From UBA117 sp049975245 (lineage in GTDB: Archaea > Methanobacteriota > Methanobacteria > Methanobacteriales > Methanobacteriaceae): a stretch of DNA of 49,618 bases. The stretch covers positions 1 through 49,618 of the forward strand of contig JBNGDB010000017.1 in the NCBI GenBank assembly GCA_049975245.1, in the 5' to 3' direction. Positions 7,249 through 14,580 of this stretch are shown piece after piece. The notes beneath the pieces were generated by a model. It was not told the origin of the DNA and ran no database searches. It was given only the letters and a program-made list of their open reading frames with translations. The position numbers were made by a program, and so were the translations under genes. Position 1 is the first letter of the stretch, and every line of letters begins with the position of its first letter.

Positions 7249-8770
7249 AGTGTTTGGTGTTATTGGAATCTGCGGACCAACAGGTAATTTAACTGCACGG
7301 GTTATAATGGATAATGGATTCCAAGTTATAGGAACTGATGTAAAATCTCGTGAAGAATGCGACTATCTATATACGTTAGATGATTATGATATTAAATTGT
7401 TCTTGAAGGGACATCCAGATAATTTTTTTGATTCATTAAATTATGTTATACCTCCAATAAGTTTATCTAAAAATTCAAAATTATTGTTGGATATAGAAAA
7501 ACAAATAGAATACTCAGATAATGCGAATAAAGCTCAAATAATAAGTGTTGAAGATATAATTAAGAGGTTTAAGCCCGAAAAACCAGTTATTTTTGTAACA
7601 GGAACCAATGGTAAGACTACAACTGTTTCTTTACTTAAACACCTCTGTAACTTTTCAGGTTTAAAAACTGCGGAGCATAATTTTAAGAATTTACAGGGAA
7701 ATGCAGAATATATCCCTCCTTTACAGGCGAGGCTAAATGGGGATGTAGCTGTTCTAGAAACTGGGATAATGGGTAAAAAAGGAGATTTAAAGTTTATAAT
7801 TGATCGTTGTGAACCTAGTGCTGGAATTATAACTAATATAACTCCTGATCATTTGAATGGTGGTGGAGATTTCTTAAGATATGCTAAAGTTAAGGGAGAG
7901 TTGATTGAAAACCTTAAAGGCAAACAACTTATCATAAATTCTGATGATCCTACTTTAGTGGGTTTGGTTGATTCTTTAAACTTTAAAGGGGATCTGATAA
8001 CCTTTGGTATTGATCATGATGTAACCTATGAAAACACCAAGAAATGTTGGTGCGGTCGAGATCTTAAAATTAGTGAAACTATAGCAGGTGTAGGATATTA
8101 TTCATGTGAATGTGGTTTAAAAAGTGAAAAACCCATGTATACTGCTACCAACATACAAGCAAATAGTTTCACACTATTAACTCCTGATAAACCTATGGAT
8201 GTTAATCATAGTTTGTTAGGTTTACATAACGTTTATAATGCTGTAGGATCTATTATAGCTGCTCGTGAATTCTTCAAAATATCCGATAACGATATTTTAA
8301 ATTCTATAAAGGATTTTAAAGGTGTTCCGGGGCGTTTAGAATATGTTTCAAAGTTTCAAGGGAAAGATATAATTATTGATTATGGACATAATCCATATGG
8401 AGTACAAACAGTACTAACTGAATTAAAAAAGATTTATCCTGATAAAAAAATTGCAGCAGTTATAACCATTGCATCTGAGTCTGGAAAGTCAGGTGACATG
8501 GATATACTAACAAGATCTTTAAAACTTGCTGATTATGTAATTCCAGCTTCTTTTTGTTGTAGAAAAGCAGCATTGAAGATAGCAGACTCTCCAAAAATAA
8601 TTTTAACCGATACAGCTCCGTCTGACTTTAGGAAAGGTCTTTTAGGTGCAACCTCAGAACAAGTGGTTGAAGGATTTAAAAAGTCCATGGAAACTGATGC
8701 TGATGTTGTTTTATGTTTGGGAGAAGCTGCATTTAAATCAAAAAATTCAATTAAATCTTGTTTAAATTAA
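7226..8770 (+). CDS. Mur ligase family protein with MurT-like cysteine ribbon
   Basis: A 514-residue Mur ligase. The short N-terminal domain has GVIGICGPTGN (10-20). The P-loop GTNGKTT is at 126-132. The central-domain histidine region is ITPDHLNGGGDFLRYAKVKGE. A cysteine ribbon insert is made of C274, C276, C294 and C296 (CWC and CEC). The C-terminal domain has IIDYGHNPYG. Zinc-ribbon inserts at this place are known from MurT, the partner of GatD in lipid II amidation; here the spacing is CxC rather than CxxC. No amidotransferase partner lies next to it. It overlaps the previous ligase by 23 bases, with AAGGA seven bases before its ATG. An alternative start is the ATG at 7241. Confidence 0.85.
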   Translation: MDVLNMDEVFGVIGICGPTGNLTARVIMDNGFQVIGTDVKSREECDYLYTLDDYDIKLFLKGHPDNFFDSLNYVIPPISLSKNSKLLLDIEKQIEYSDNANKAQIISVEDIIKRFKPEKPVIFVTGTNGKTTTVSLLKHLCNFSGLKTAEHNFKNLQGNAEYIPPLQARLNGDVAVLETGIMGKKGDLKFIIDRCEPSAGIITNITPDHLNGGGDFLRYAKVKGELIENLKGKQLIINSDDPTLVGLVDSLNFKGDLITFGIDHDVTYENTKKCWCGRDLKISETIAGVGYYSCECGLKSEKPMYTATNIQANSFTLLTPDKPMDVNHSLLGLHNVYNAVGSIIAAREFFKISDNDILNSIKDFKGVPGRLEYVSKFQGKDIIIDYGHNPYGVQTVLTELKKIYPDKKIAAVITIASESGKSGDMDILTRSLKLADYVIPASFCCRKAALKIADSPKIILTDTAPSDFRKGLLGATSEQVVEGFKKSMETDADVVLCLGEAAFKSKNSIKSCLN

Positions 8771-8828
8771 AATTAAATTTTTATATTAAAATCTTTTAAT
8801 ATTTTAGAAAGATTATATCCAATTTATA

Positions 8829-8843
8829 AATTAAATTTTTATA
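8829..8843 (+). promoter_or_regulatory. TATA-containing repeat before the POTRA-like gene
   Basis: AATTAAATTTTTATA occurs here and again, identical, at 8771-8785. The copy at 8829-8843 is placed about 25-30 bases before a plausible transcription start near 8867. A GGTG ribosome-binding site follows at 8871-8874, before the ATG at 8881. The three unknown genes that follow probably have this promoter of their own. Confidence 0.45.
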
Positions 8844-8880
8844 CTTGATTAGAGAAATTTACATTGAAATGGTGTAAGAA

Positions 8881-9315
8881 ATGTTTATCAAAATAAGAAG
8901 AGATACACTAATTATCCTTTTACTAGCATTCATGCTAATAGTTTCAGGAAGATTGATGACCTACGTAGCTTTTGCTTCAACTACTGAAACTCCAGAGGGT
9001 GTTCCCATTGCAGGAGTGATAGTTAAGGGTAATGATATTGTTCCTACAGATTCTATAAGGGCTAATGTAGCTGCTTCTGGATTTAGACCCGGAAGTTATA
9101 TTGTAGGAGATACGTTAGTCACTTCAAAACGAAGTTTACCATTAAATGAGGCAATTACTTCAGCTGAAGAGTTTGCTATGAAAACTACAATTTCAGGTAC
9201 CAGGATAGCTCCAATTGTGGCGGCAGACGTAAAAGTTGATGAAAATACTGGTATAGTAACCATTAATGTTATCGAAGATTTTTCCACGGTAGAAGTTAAG
9301 GGGGGAGGCTATTGA
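8881..9315 (+). CDS. Membrane-anchored POTRA-like protein (FtsQ-like layout)
   Basis: A 144-residue protein with a basic N terminus (MFIKIRRD), one long hydrophobic segment (about 9-33), and an extracytoplasmic domain. That domain resembles a POTRA fold: GVIVKGNDIVPTDSIRANV, then SGFRPGS, a helical EAITSAEEFAMKTT, and the strand pair DENTGIVTINVIEDFSTVEV. The G-N-x-x-V-x-x-D-x-I pattern and the closing V-x-E/D segment are the usual POTRA marks. Bacterial FtsQ/DivIB has one membrane segment and a POTRA domain, and its gene sits beside mur genes. AFAS at the end of the hydrophobic segment might also be a signal peptide cleavage site. The next gene begins inside its stop codon. Fold and role are inferences. 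Confidence 0.6.
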   Translation: MFIKIRRDTLIILLLAFMLIVSGRLMTYVAFASTTETPEGVPIAGVIVKGNDIVPTDSIRANVAASGFRPGSYIVGDTLVTSKRSLPLNEAITSAEEFAMKTTISGTRIAPIVAADVKVDENTGIVTINVIEDFSTVEVKGGGY

Positions 9316-10556
9316 AGAAATTTTTAGTGTTAATAGTCACCCTAATAATGTTCATGGGCACATCTGCAGCTACTATGAACTGTATTATAATAACTGACCC
9401 AACAGGTCAGGATCCTAATGGTGCGGCTGCTGGGAGTATGTCATTCGCGCCAAACATGTTTTCAGTAACTTTTTTAGAGTCAAAAGAAAATCATTTCGCT
9501 GTATTATCTGGGGGTGAAGGTAATACTACTCCTAGATTGAAGGCCATAGTTGAAACTTTAAGAAGACTGGAATCTAATTCGACTATTGCTGAAGGAGCTA
9601 ATGCTGCTAATTCATTCCCAGGAATTCGTATTATGACTGGTTCCCCAACAGGAGGCGCAGCTGTAGGCGGATCATTTGATGTTTATGTAGTGGAGGTATC
9701 TGATGATGGAGTAATTACTGTAACTCCACGTTCGGGAGGATTAGCTGTTTTAGAACCGGGAAAGAAAGGAGCAATTTTACATTTGAGAAATACTCATGGA
9801 AATCCCCTTTATGGAACAGCTACTAAAGTACGTCGAGATACAGCGGTCATGATAGGTAAAATGATAAGGGATGGATACCCTGCAACCGAAATTATGAGCG
9901 AAGTATTTGGAAAGGTAGCTATAGAATCTGGTGAAAAGTATGGTGGTGGTGCTGTCAACCTGGTCTCTAGTGTTGGTACTGGGGATATGTTTACCCCTCA
10001 ACAAGTAAATCAGACTGGATTTCCTATGGACGAACCTTACCGTAAAGTTTGTCCAGTTGATGGATGGGGTATTGGTTTTCCCTCCGCAGACAACTACATG
10101 ACCTGCCCAATTGATGGAACGCCCCTAAAAACTGTTTATGCTTACGAAGCACTAGGAGATGCTATTACGGTCACTCCTGAATCTGTACTAGTATCAGTTT
10201 ATGGTACAGATGAATCTGGAGTTGTTCAAACCACAAGCGAAATTGTAAAAGCATCGGTGAAAAAGGATGGATACAATGCAAATGAAATAGCAATTGATAT
10301 TAACCGGGGCATTGATAACGGTCTTTTAGTTGGAGTTAACTATGTTGAACCTAAAGATATCAATGTAAGGGAAAGTTATCGTGCTGTAGGAGTTTATTAC
10401 GAGCCATTACCTGATGGTCGTACTTCCCCTCCTTGGAACCTTCCTATAAATTCCAGTATTCTGGACATAGTGGGAAATATGCAAACTGCTATAGGATTTG
10501 TATTGGTGTTATTGGTTCTCTTTAGAAGCACCTTAATCACCTCATTTCTAAAATAG
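9312..10556 (+). CDS. Exported, C-terminally anchored protein of unknown function
   Basis: A 414-residue protein with a signal peptide (MKKFLVLIV...GTSAA) and a C-terminal membrane segment at about 391-408 followed by few residues, so nearly all of it lies outside the membrane. Two segments look duplicated: ITVTP at 135-139 with RDGYPATEI at 186-194, and ITVTP at 285-289 with KDGYNANEI at 318-326. CPVDG (C247) and CPIDG (C265) form a spaced cysteine pair that may be a disulfide or metal site. No catalytic motif was recognised. It starts with a TTG overlapping the previous stop (TTGA), behind GGGGGAGG, so it is co-translated with the POTRA-like gene. A role at the wall is inferred only from position. 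Confidence 0.65.
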   Translation: MKKFLVLIVTLIMFMGTSAATMNCIIITDPTGQDPNGAAAGSMSFAPNMFSVTFLESKENHFAVLSGGEGNTTPRLKAIVETLRRLESNSTIAEGANAANSFPGIRIMTGSPTGGAAVGGSFDVYVVEVSDDGVITVTPRSGGLAVLEPGKKGAILHLRNTHGNPLYGTATKVRRDTAVMIGKMIRDGYPATEIMSEVFGKVAIESGEKYGGGAVNLVSSVGTGDMFTPQQVNQTGFPMDEPYRKVCPVDGWGIGFPSADNYMTCPIDGTPLKTVYAYEALGDAITVTPESVLVSVYGTDESGVVQTTSEIVKASVKKDGYNANEIAIDINRGIDNGLLVGVNYVEPKDINVRESYRAVGVYYEPLPDGRTSPPWNLPINSSILDIVGNMQTAIGFVLVLLVLFRSTLITSFLK

Positions 10557-10566
10557 AGGTAAAAAA

Positions 10567-10935
10567 ATGGCTTTAATATTAATAAGAGCTTTGAGTAAAT
10601 CAAAGCTCTTAAATTCTATTTCTGATATAGAAAGACATGCACAATTAAAAATTTTAGGAAAACCAAAAAATGTTGATTCCAAAAAATCTGATGAAATTGC
10701 TGAAAAAATATTAAAACAAAAAATTAGAACTAATTCTAGAAATTCAGCTCTTTTAAAGGTTAAAGAAGATACAACCAAAAGTATTCTTAATATTAAAAAA
10801 ATTCATCCCCCTGGCCATTTAACGGTCATAAGTGAGGAGTATGAAAACTTTAACGAATTATATAATCTATTTAATGAATCACCATCATTAGATGGATATT
10901 ACTCTCCCAAATCAAAGAAATCTAAAAAAAGATAA
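10567..10935 (+). CDS. Small basic protein of unknown function
   Basis: A 122-residue lysine-, serine- and isoleucine-rich protein. It has no signal peptide or membrane segment and ends in SPKSKKSKKR. The part from about residue 75 (IHPPGHLTVISEEYENF) is the most fold-like; the middle is highly charged. It follows the anchored protein by 10 bases, with AGAGGT as ribosome-binding site, so it belongs to the same operon. I do not recognise the family. Its 3' end faces the aMBF1 gene across a T-rich 49-base spacer. Confidence 0.6.
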   Translation: MALILIRALSKSKLLNSISDIERHAQLKILGKPKNVDSKKSDEIAEKILKQKIRTNSRNSALLKVKEDTTKSILNIKKIHPPGHLTVISEEYENFNELYNLFNESPSLDGYYSPKSKKSKKR

Positions 10936-10984
10936 AATATTTATTATACTTTTTATTTTCTAATTTTCATTTATTTTTTGGATT

Positions 10985-11443
10985 TCATCTTTTTTTAATT
11001 CTTGCTATATCCCCTATGGTAGATCCTCGGATATTTGAGGCTTTGATTTCTTCGCTTTGAGTGTCTTCAACATTTTCTAGTATTGAAATTTTTAAAGTAT
11101 TTTCAAATTTTTTAGCCAATTTAATATCTGGTATCATTTTTCCAGATTCAATTCTGTTGATTACTGAAACTTTTTCATATATTTTTTCTGCTAAATCTTC
11201 TCTTGACCATCCTTTTTTTTCTCTAGCTTCTCTAATAATATTATTATAATCTTCATGCACCTCATAACTAGGTTCTGTTCTTCGGGGCATTCTTCGACTA
11301 GTTTTAGGTTTTCTTGGTTTTGCTGGTTCTCTTTGAATTTTACCAAATTTTGCGCATTCATTACAAGTGTACATAACTGATCCTTCAATTTTAGTACGCA
11401 TTGGTTTTCCTATTATATTTTTTCCACATATCTCGCATCTCAT
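10985..11443 (-). CDS. Archaeal multiprotein bridging factor aMBF1
   Basis: A 152-residue protein with an N-terminal zinc ribbon (CEICGK ... CNECAKFG) and an HTH of the Cro/XRE type (about residues 70-125, NIIREAREKKGWSREDLAEKI ... ESGKMIPD). This layout is that of aMBF1, the archaeal homologue of eukaryotic MBF1. Studies of the archaeal protein associate it with the ribosome and translation. It is divergent from the PAN gene, with about 106 bases between starts. AGGGATC lies before the ATG. Confidence 0.9.
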   Translation of the reverse strand: MRCEICGKNIIGKPMRTKIEGSVMYTCNECAKFGKIQREPAKPRKPKTSRRMPRRTEPSYEVHEDYNNIIREAREKKGWSREDLAEKIYEKVSVINRIESGKMIPDIKLAKKFENTLKISILENVEDTQSEEIKASNIRGSTIGDIARIKKR

Positions 11444-11549
11444 GACGATCCCTTAAAAATTTCTCATTATATAATCTATACCTCAATATTTAAATATTAT
11501 CAAAAACAAGATAGTAACGATAAAATTTAAATAGGAGTGATCTAGGATC

Positions 11550-12782
11550 ATGGATAACACCTCCACTACTGCATTAAAAAAGATAGAAGATTTAAAAAAA
11601 GAAATAAGGATACTTAAAGATGAAAATACTAAAACTAAGCGTAATTTAATGTGGAAGTTACGGAAACTTGAAAAAGATAAAGTTTTAATCGAAAATGAGA
11701 AAATAAGATTGGATAGAGAAGTTAAATCGCTTAGAGGAGAAGTAGAACGATTTAGATCTCCACCATTAGTAATTGCTACGATAACAGAAGTTTTGGAAGA
11801 TGGAAGGATAGCTGTTAAGAGTAGTACTGGTCCACATTTTGTTATTGGATATTCACGTTTCTTAGATGAAGATTTATTAGAACCTGGTGCACGAGTTGCA
11901 TTAAACCAACAGACATTCAGTATAGTTGATGTCTTACCATCAGAGAAGGATCCTATTGTTACTGGAATGGAAGTTGAAGAAAAACCTGATGTTTCATATG
12001 AACAGATAGGAGGATTAACTGAACAAGTAATAGAAGTAAAAGAGACAGTTGAACTGCCTTTAAAGAAACCAGAATTATTTGAAAATATAGGAATTGAACC
12101 TCCAAAAGGGGTACTTTTATACGGTCCTCCAGGAACAGGTAAAACATTACTTGGAAAGGCAGTAGCCCATGAAACCAATGCTACCTTTATTAAAATTGTT
12201 GCATCGGAATTTGTTAAAAAATACATAGGAGAAGGGGCAAGGCTAGTTAGAGGAGTATTTGAACTGGCAAAAGAAAAAGCACCCAGCATAATATTCATAG
12301 ATGAAATTGATGCTATCGCTGCTAAGAGACTAAAAAGCTCAACCAGTGGTGATAGGGAAGTACAAAGAACTTTAATGCAATTATTAGCTGAAATGGACGG
12401 ATTTGAGGCAAGAGGAGATGTAGGAATAGTTGCGGCTACAAACCGGCCCGATATACTTGACCCCGCATTACTCCGCCCTGGCAGATTTGACCGTTTCATA
12501 GAGGTGCCTATACCTAACCAGGAAGGCAGACTAGAAATCTTGAAAATCCATACTAAAAGCATGTCTTTAGAGGATGATGTAGATAAGGAACTTATTGCAT
12601 CCATAACTGAAGGAGCATCTGGTGCAGACGTCAAAGCTATTTGTACCGAAGCCGGTATGTTTGCCATAAGAGAAGAACGTAACATTGTCACCATGAACGA
12701 TTTCATGGATGCTGTTGATAAAATAGTAGGTATGGAAAATGAAGAAGATTTCAAAAAAGAATCTGGTGTAATGTTCGGATAG
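11550..12782 (+). CDS. pan: Proteasome-activating nucleotidase PAN
   Basis: A 410-residue AAA ATPase that unfolds proteins and feeds them to the 20S proteasome. It has a coiled-coil N terminus (about 10-70), an OB domain (about 72-135), Walker A GPPGTGKT (192-199), Walker B IIFIDEID (247-254), and the arginine-finger region RPGRFDRF. The C terminus MFG fits the hydrophobic-aromatic-X tail that docks into the alpha ring and opens its gate. The alpha subunit gene is at 42972-43718 in this window; no beta subunit gene was seen. TAGGAGTGAT precedes the start. Confidence 0.95.
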   Translation: MDNTSTTALKKIEDLKKEIRILKDENTKTKRNLMWKLRKLEKDKVLIENEKIRLDREVKSLRGEVERFRSPPLVIATITEVLEDGRIAVKSSTGPHFVIGYSRFLDEDLLEPGARVALNQQTFSIVDVLPSEKDPIVTGMEVEEKPDVSYEQIGGLTEQVIEVKETVELPLKKPELFENIGIEPPKGVLLYGPPGTGKTLLGKAVAHETNATFIKIVASEFVKKYIGEGARLVRGVFELAKEKAPSIIFIDEIDAIAAKRLKSSTSGDREVQRTLMQLLAEMDGFEARGDVGIVAATNRPDILDPALLRPGRFDRFIEVPIPNQEGRLEILKIHTKSMSLEDDVDKELIASITEGASGADVKAICTEAGMFAIREERNIVTMNDFMDAVDKIVGMENEEDFKKESGVMFG

Positions 12783-12817
12783 TTATCTCTAATTATCTGA
12801 AACTTTCCAAATTTAAT

Positions 12818-12856
12818 GTGACAGCAACCCTGTCACCCTAATTTTTTAATTTTTTT
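12818..12856 (+). terminator. Intrinsic-type terminator after pan
   Basis: GTGACAG and CTGTCAC form a perfect 7-bp stem around CAACC, followed by two T runs (12842-12847 and 12851-12856). It lies 36 bases after the pan stop and directly before the C/D box RNA. It may end the pan transcript or be a processing structure between mRNA and sRNA. Confidence 0.55.
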
Positions 12857-12916
12857 GAGCCAATGATGAACCCTATGAGCTCTGATATGTGATGAATGAT
12901 GGGCGATCTGAGGCTA
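12857..12916 (+). ncRNA. C/D box small guide RNA (2'-O-methylation guide)
   Basis: All four boxes of an archaeal C/D sRNA are present and correctly spaced: C box ATGATGA 12863-12869, D' box CTGA 12882-12885, C' box GTGATGA 12889-12895, D box CTGA 12908-12911. Both guide spacers are exactly 12 bases and the D'-C' linker is 3 bases, as in archaeal symmetric sRNPs. AGCC (12858-12861) pairs with GGCT (12912-12915) to close the terminal stem. The RNA would bind L7Ae, Nop5 and fibrillarin. The D' guide (12870-12881) fits the anticodon loop of a CAU tRNA, and the D guide (12896-12907) resembles the complement of the 23S A-loop; both targets are inferences. A T run follows near 12923-12935. Confidence 0.85.
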
Positions 12917-12987
12917 TTATATATAAATTTTTTTAAATTTATTTTTCTAGGTTAAATAAGTTGTTATCTGATTATAAAATTTTATTT

Positions 12988-13725
12988 TCATATTAAATCA
13001 AAAAAATCTCCTAAAACTACCTTTTTATCAGTTTTAATTAGTTTTGGTACTTTCCCTAAAGTACCTGCTGATTCTCCCACAACTACTATTAATCCCCTCA
13101 TATATTCTTGTTTATTATCTGCAAAATCTAGACATCTTTGTACTACATCTTGATCTAGTTCTCCTACTGCTTCATTAGCTATGGAAGTGGCCAGTGCATC
13201 TGCTATACTTGACTCGTCAGCAAAAACAGTGATAGAATCTGCCCTTCCAAAACTTATAGAATGACCCACCGTTCCTGAAGAAGTACAGATACCCATAGGG
13301 GTCTGATTTGATTTTACGTTGAATCCAATTTTTCCCGATAGGGGGGATGAACCTGCAAAAAGACCAACTACAGTATCTTTATTCGTTTTGAGAGATATAT
13401 CTCCACCATTGTCTACAATAACATATTTGGAACCCTTATTAATAAGAAAATTCATGCTTAACTGGGAAATAGATCCAGCAACTGCGGCCATTGGACCGGT
13501 TCCAGCTATTTTAGCAGATTTTAACATTATATTTGCAATCAAAGGTTTTTCAACAATATTTAATGGTTCTAAGCTAGTTAAAAAAATGGGATTTCTTCGA
13601 ATATAATTTATAAGCATAATCCTTATTTTAGAGATGTAATCAGTCAATCCTATAGGTTGGACATCAGTTTTTAACTGAATTTTTGTTTCCTGTATTTCGA
13701 TCTTCTTATAAATCATTATATTCAT
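12988..13725 (-). CDS. UPF0280 family protein (ApbE-like fold)
   Basis: A 245-residue protein of the archaeal UPF0280 family, distantly like the flavin transferase ApbE. Glycine-rich segments typical of that fold are visible: AGTGPMAAVAGSIS, VDNGGDISLKT, and TSSGTVGHSISFGRAD. Function is not established, and flavinylation activity cannot be claimed from sequence. No ribosome-binding site stands before the ATG at 13725, but a TATA-like AT run about 22 bases upstream suggests a leaderless mRNA. An in-frame ATG at 13716 is an alternative. Confidence 0.8.
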   Translation of the reverse strand: MNIMIYKKIEIQETKIQLKTDVQPIGLTDYISKIRIMLINYIRRNPIFLTSLEPLNIVEKPLIANIMLKSAKIAGTGPMAAVAGSISQLSMNFLINKGSKYVIVDNGGDISLKTNKDTVVGLFAGSSPLSGKIGFNVKSNQTPMGICTSSGTVGHSISFGRADSITVFADESSIADALATSIANEAVGELDQDVVQRCLDFADNKQEYMRGLIVVVGESAGTLGKVPKLIKTDKKVVLGDFFDLI

Positions 13726-13774
13726 TTAGTCTGTTCTACATAAAATATTTAGATTAGGACTAAAAAACTGATAT

Positions 13775-14431
13775 ATGATTAATATGATTAACAGAGACAA
13801 AACAGAATATCACACCCGAGAAAAAGTTTTATTTGAAACTAAACCAAATTTTTTCATAGAAACCAAATCAGCTCTGATAAAGGTTATACTTATTGTAATA
13901 ATACTCTATTTTTTTAGAACCATACTGGATTTTGCATTCAGAGTACAAAATTACATAATAAACACAATCCAAATCCCACTGGTAGAATGGGTTACACTGA
14001 TAATATACTTTATTATCCTCCTCCTGGTTCTATGGATAATATGGGATCTTTTATCATGGAATTATAGTATTTACAAATTAACCAATCAGAGAGTAGTTGT
14101 AAAAAAGGGATTACTACGTAAGACTAAGGCATTTATTCATTATGAAAAAATTCAAGACATTACTATATCTCAAAGTATTATGGAAAAAATTTTTTCAAGC
14201 GGTGATATTGAAATATTCGGAGGACACGAACAGACCAGAATAATACTTGAAAATATTCCAAATCCAGATAAAGTGGAATATATGATAAATGATCTAATTG
14301 AAGGAGATTACTATGGTTTTGAAGATGAAATTCAAGAACAACAACCTGAAGAACCTCCTGAAAAAATAGAATCAAAACCTAAATCAGAAAAACCAATAAT
14401 GGAGCGTCATTCACAGAAATTTAAGAAATAA
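13775..14431 (+). CDS. PH-domain (bPH2/DUF304-like) membrane protein
   Basis: A 218-residue membrane protein. Two hydrophobic segments (about 32-52 and 72-95) are followed by a bacterial-type PH domain: NYSIYKLTNQRVVVKKGLLRK, then HYEKIQDITISQSIMEKIF, then SGDIEIFGG. The C-terminal tail is rich in E, P and K. Members of this fold in bacteria and archaea are mostly uncharacterised membrane proteins. It is divergent from the UPF0280 gene over 49 bases. The ATG at 13775 lacks a clear ribosome-binding site and fits a leaderless start; the ATG at 13784 is an alternative. Confidence 0.8.
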   Translation: MINMINRDKTEYHTREKVLFETKPNFFIETKSALIKVILIVIILYFFRTILDFAFRVQNYIINTIQIPLVEWVTLIIYFIILLLVLWIIWDLLSWNYSIYKLTNQRVVVKKGLLRKTKAFIHYEKIQDITISQSIMEKIFSSGDIEIFGGHEQTRIILENIPNPDKVEYMINDLIEGDYYGFEDEIQEQQPEEPPEKIESKPKSEKPIMERHSQKFKK

Positions 14432-14517
14432 TCTGTTAAGTAATTAATATTACCATTAACAACTTTTAATATCTTAAATTTTTATTTATCTGAATTACTA
14501 TTTTTGTTTAACTTAAA

Positions 14518-14531
14518 AAATATATTTATAT
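14518..14531 (+). promoter_or_regulatory. TATA box for the GGR-family operon
   Basis: AAATATATTTATAT is a clear archaeal TATA box, preceded by A-rich bases that could act as BRE. It predicts a start near 14552 and a leader of about 28 bases before the ATG at 14581. Confidence 0.5.
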
Positions 14532-14580
14532 CCTTTAAAGTTTAAGTAAAACATATCATATTTTAGAATGGATAGATATC

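Noticed and set aside
11483..12754. A 423-codon open frame on the minus strand opposite pan
   Set aside because: It is the antisense of a strongly conserved AAA ATPase gene, is extremely rich in S and I as expected of a shadow frame, and has no ribosome-binding site or domain.
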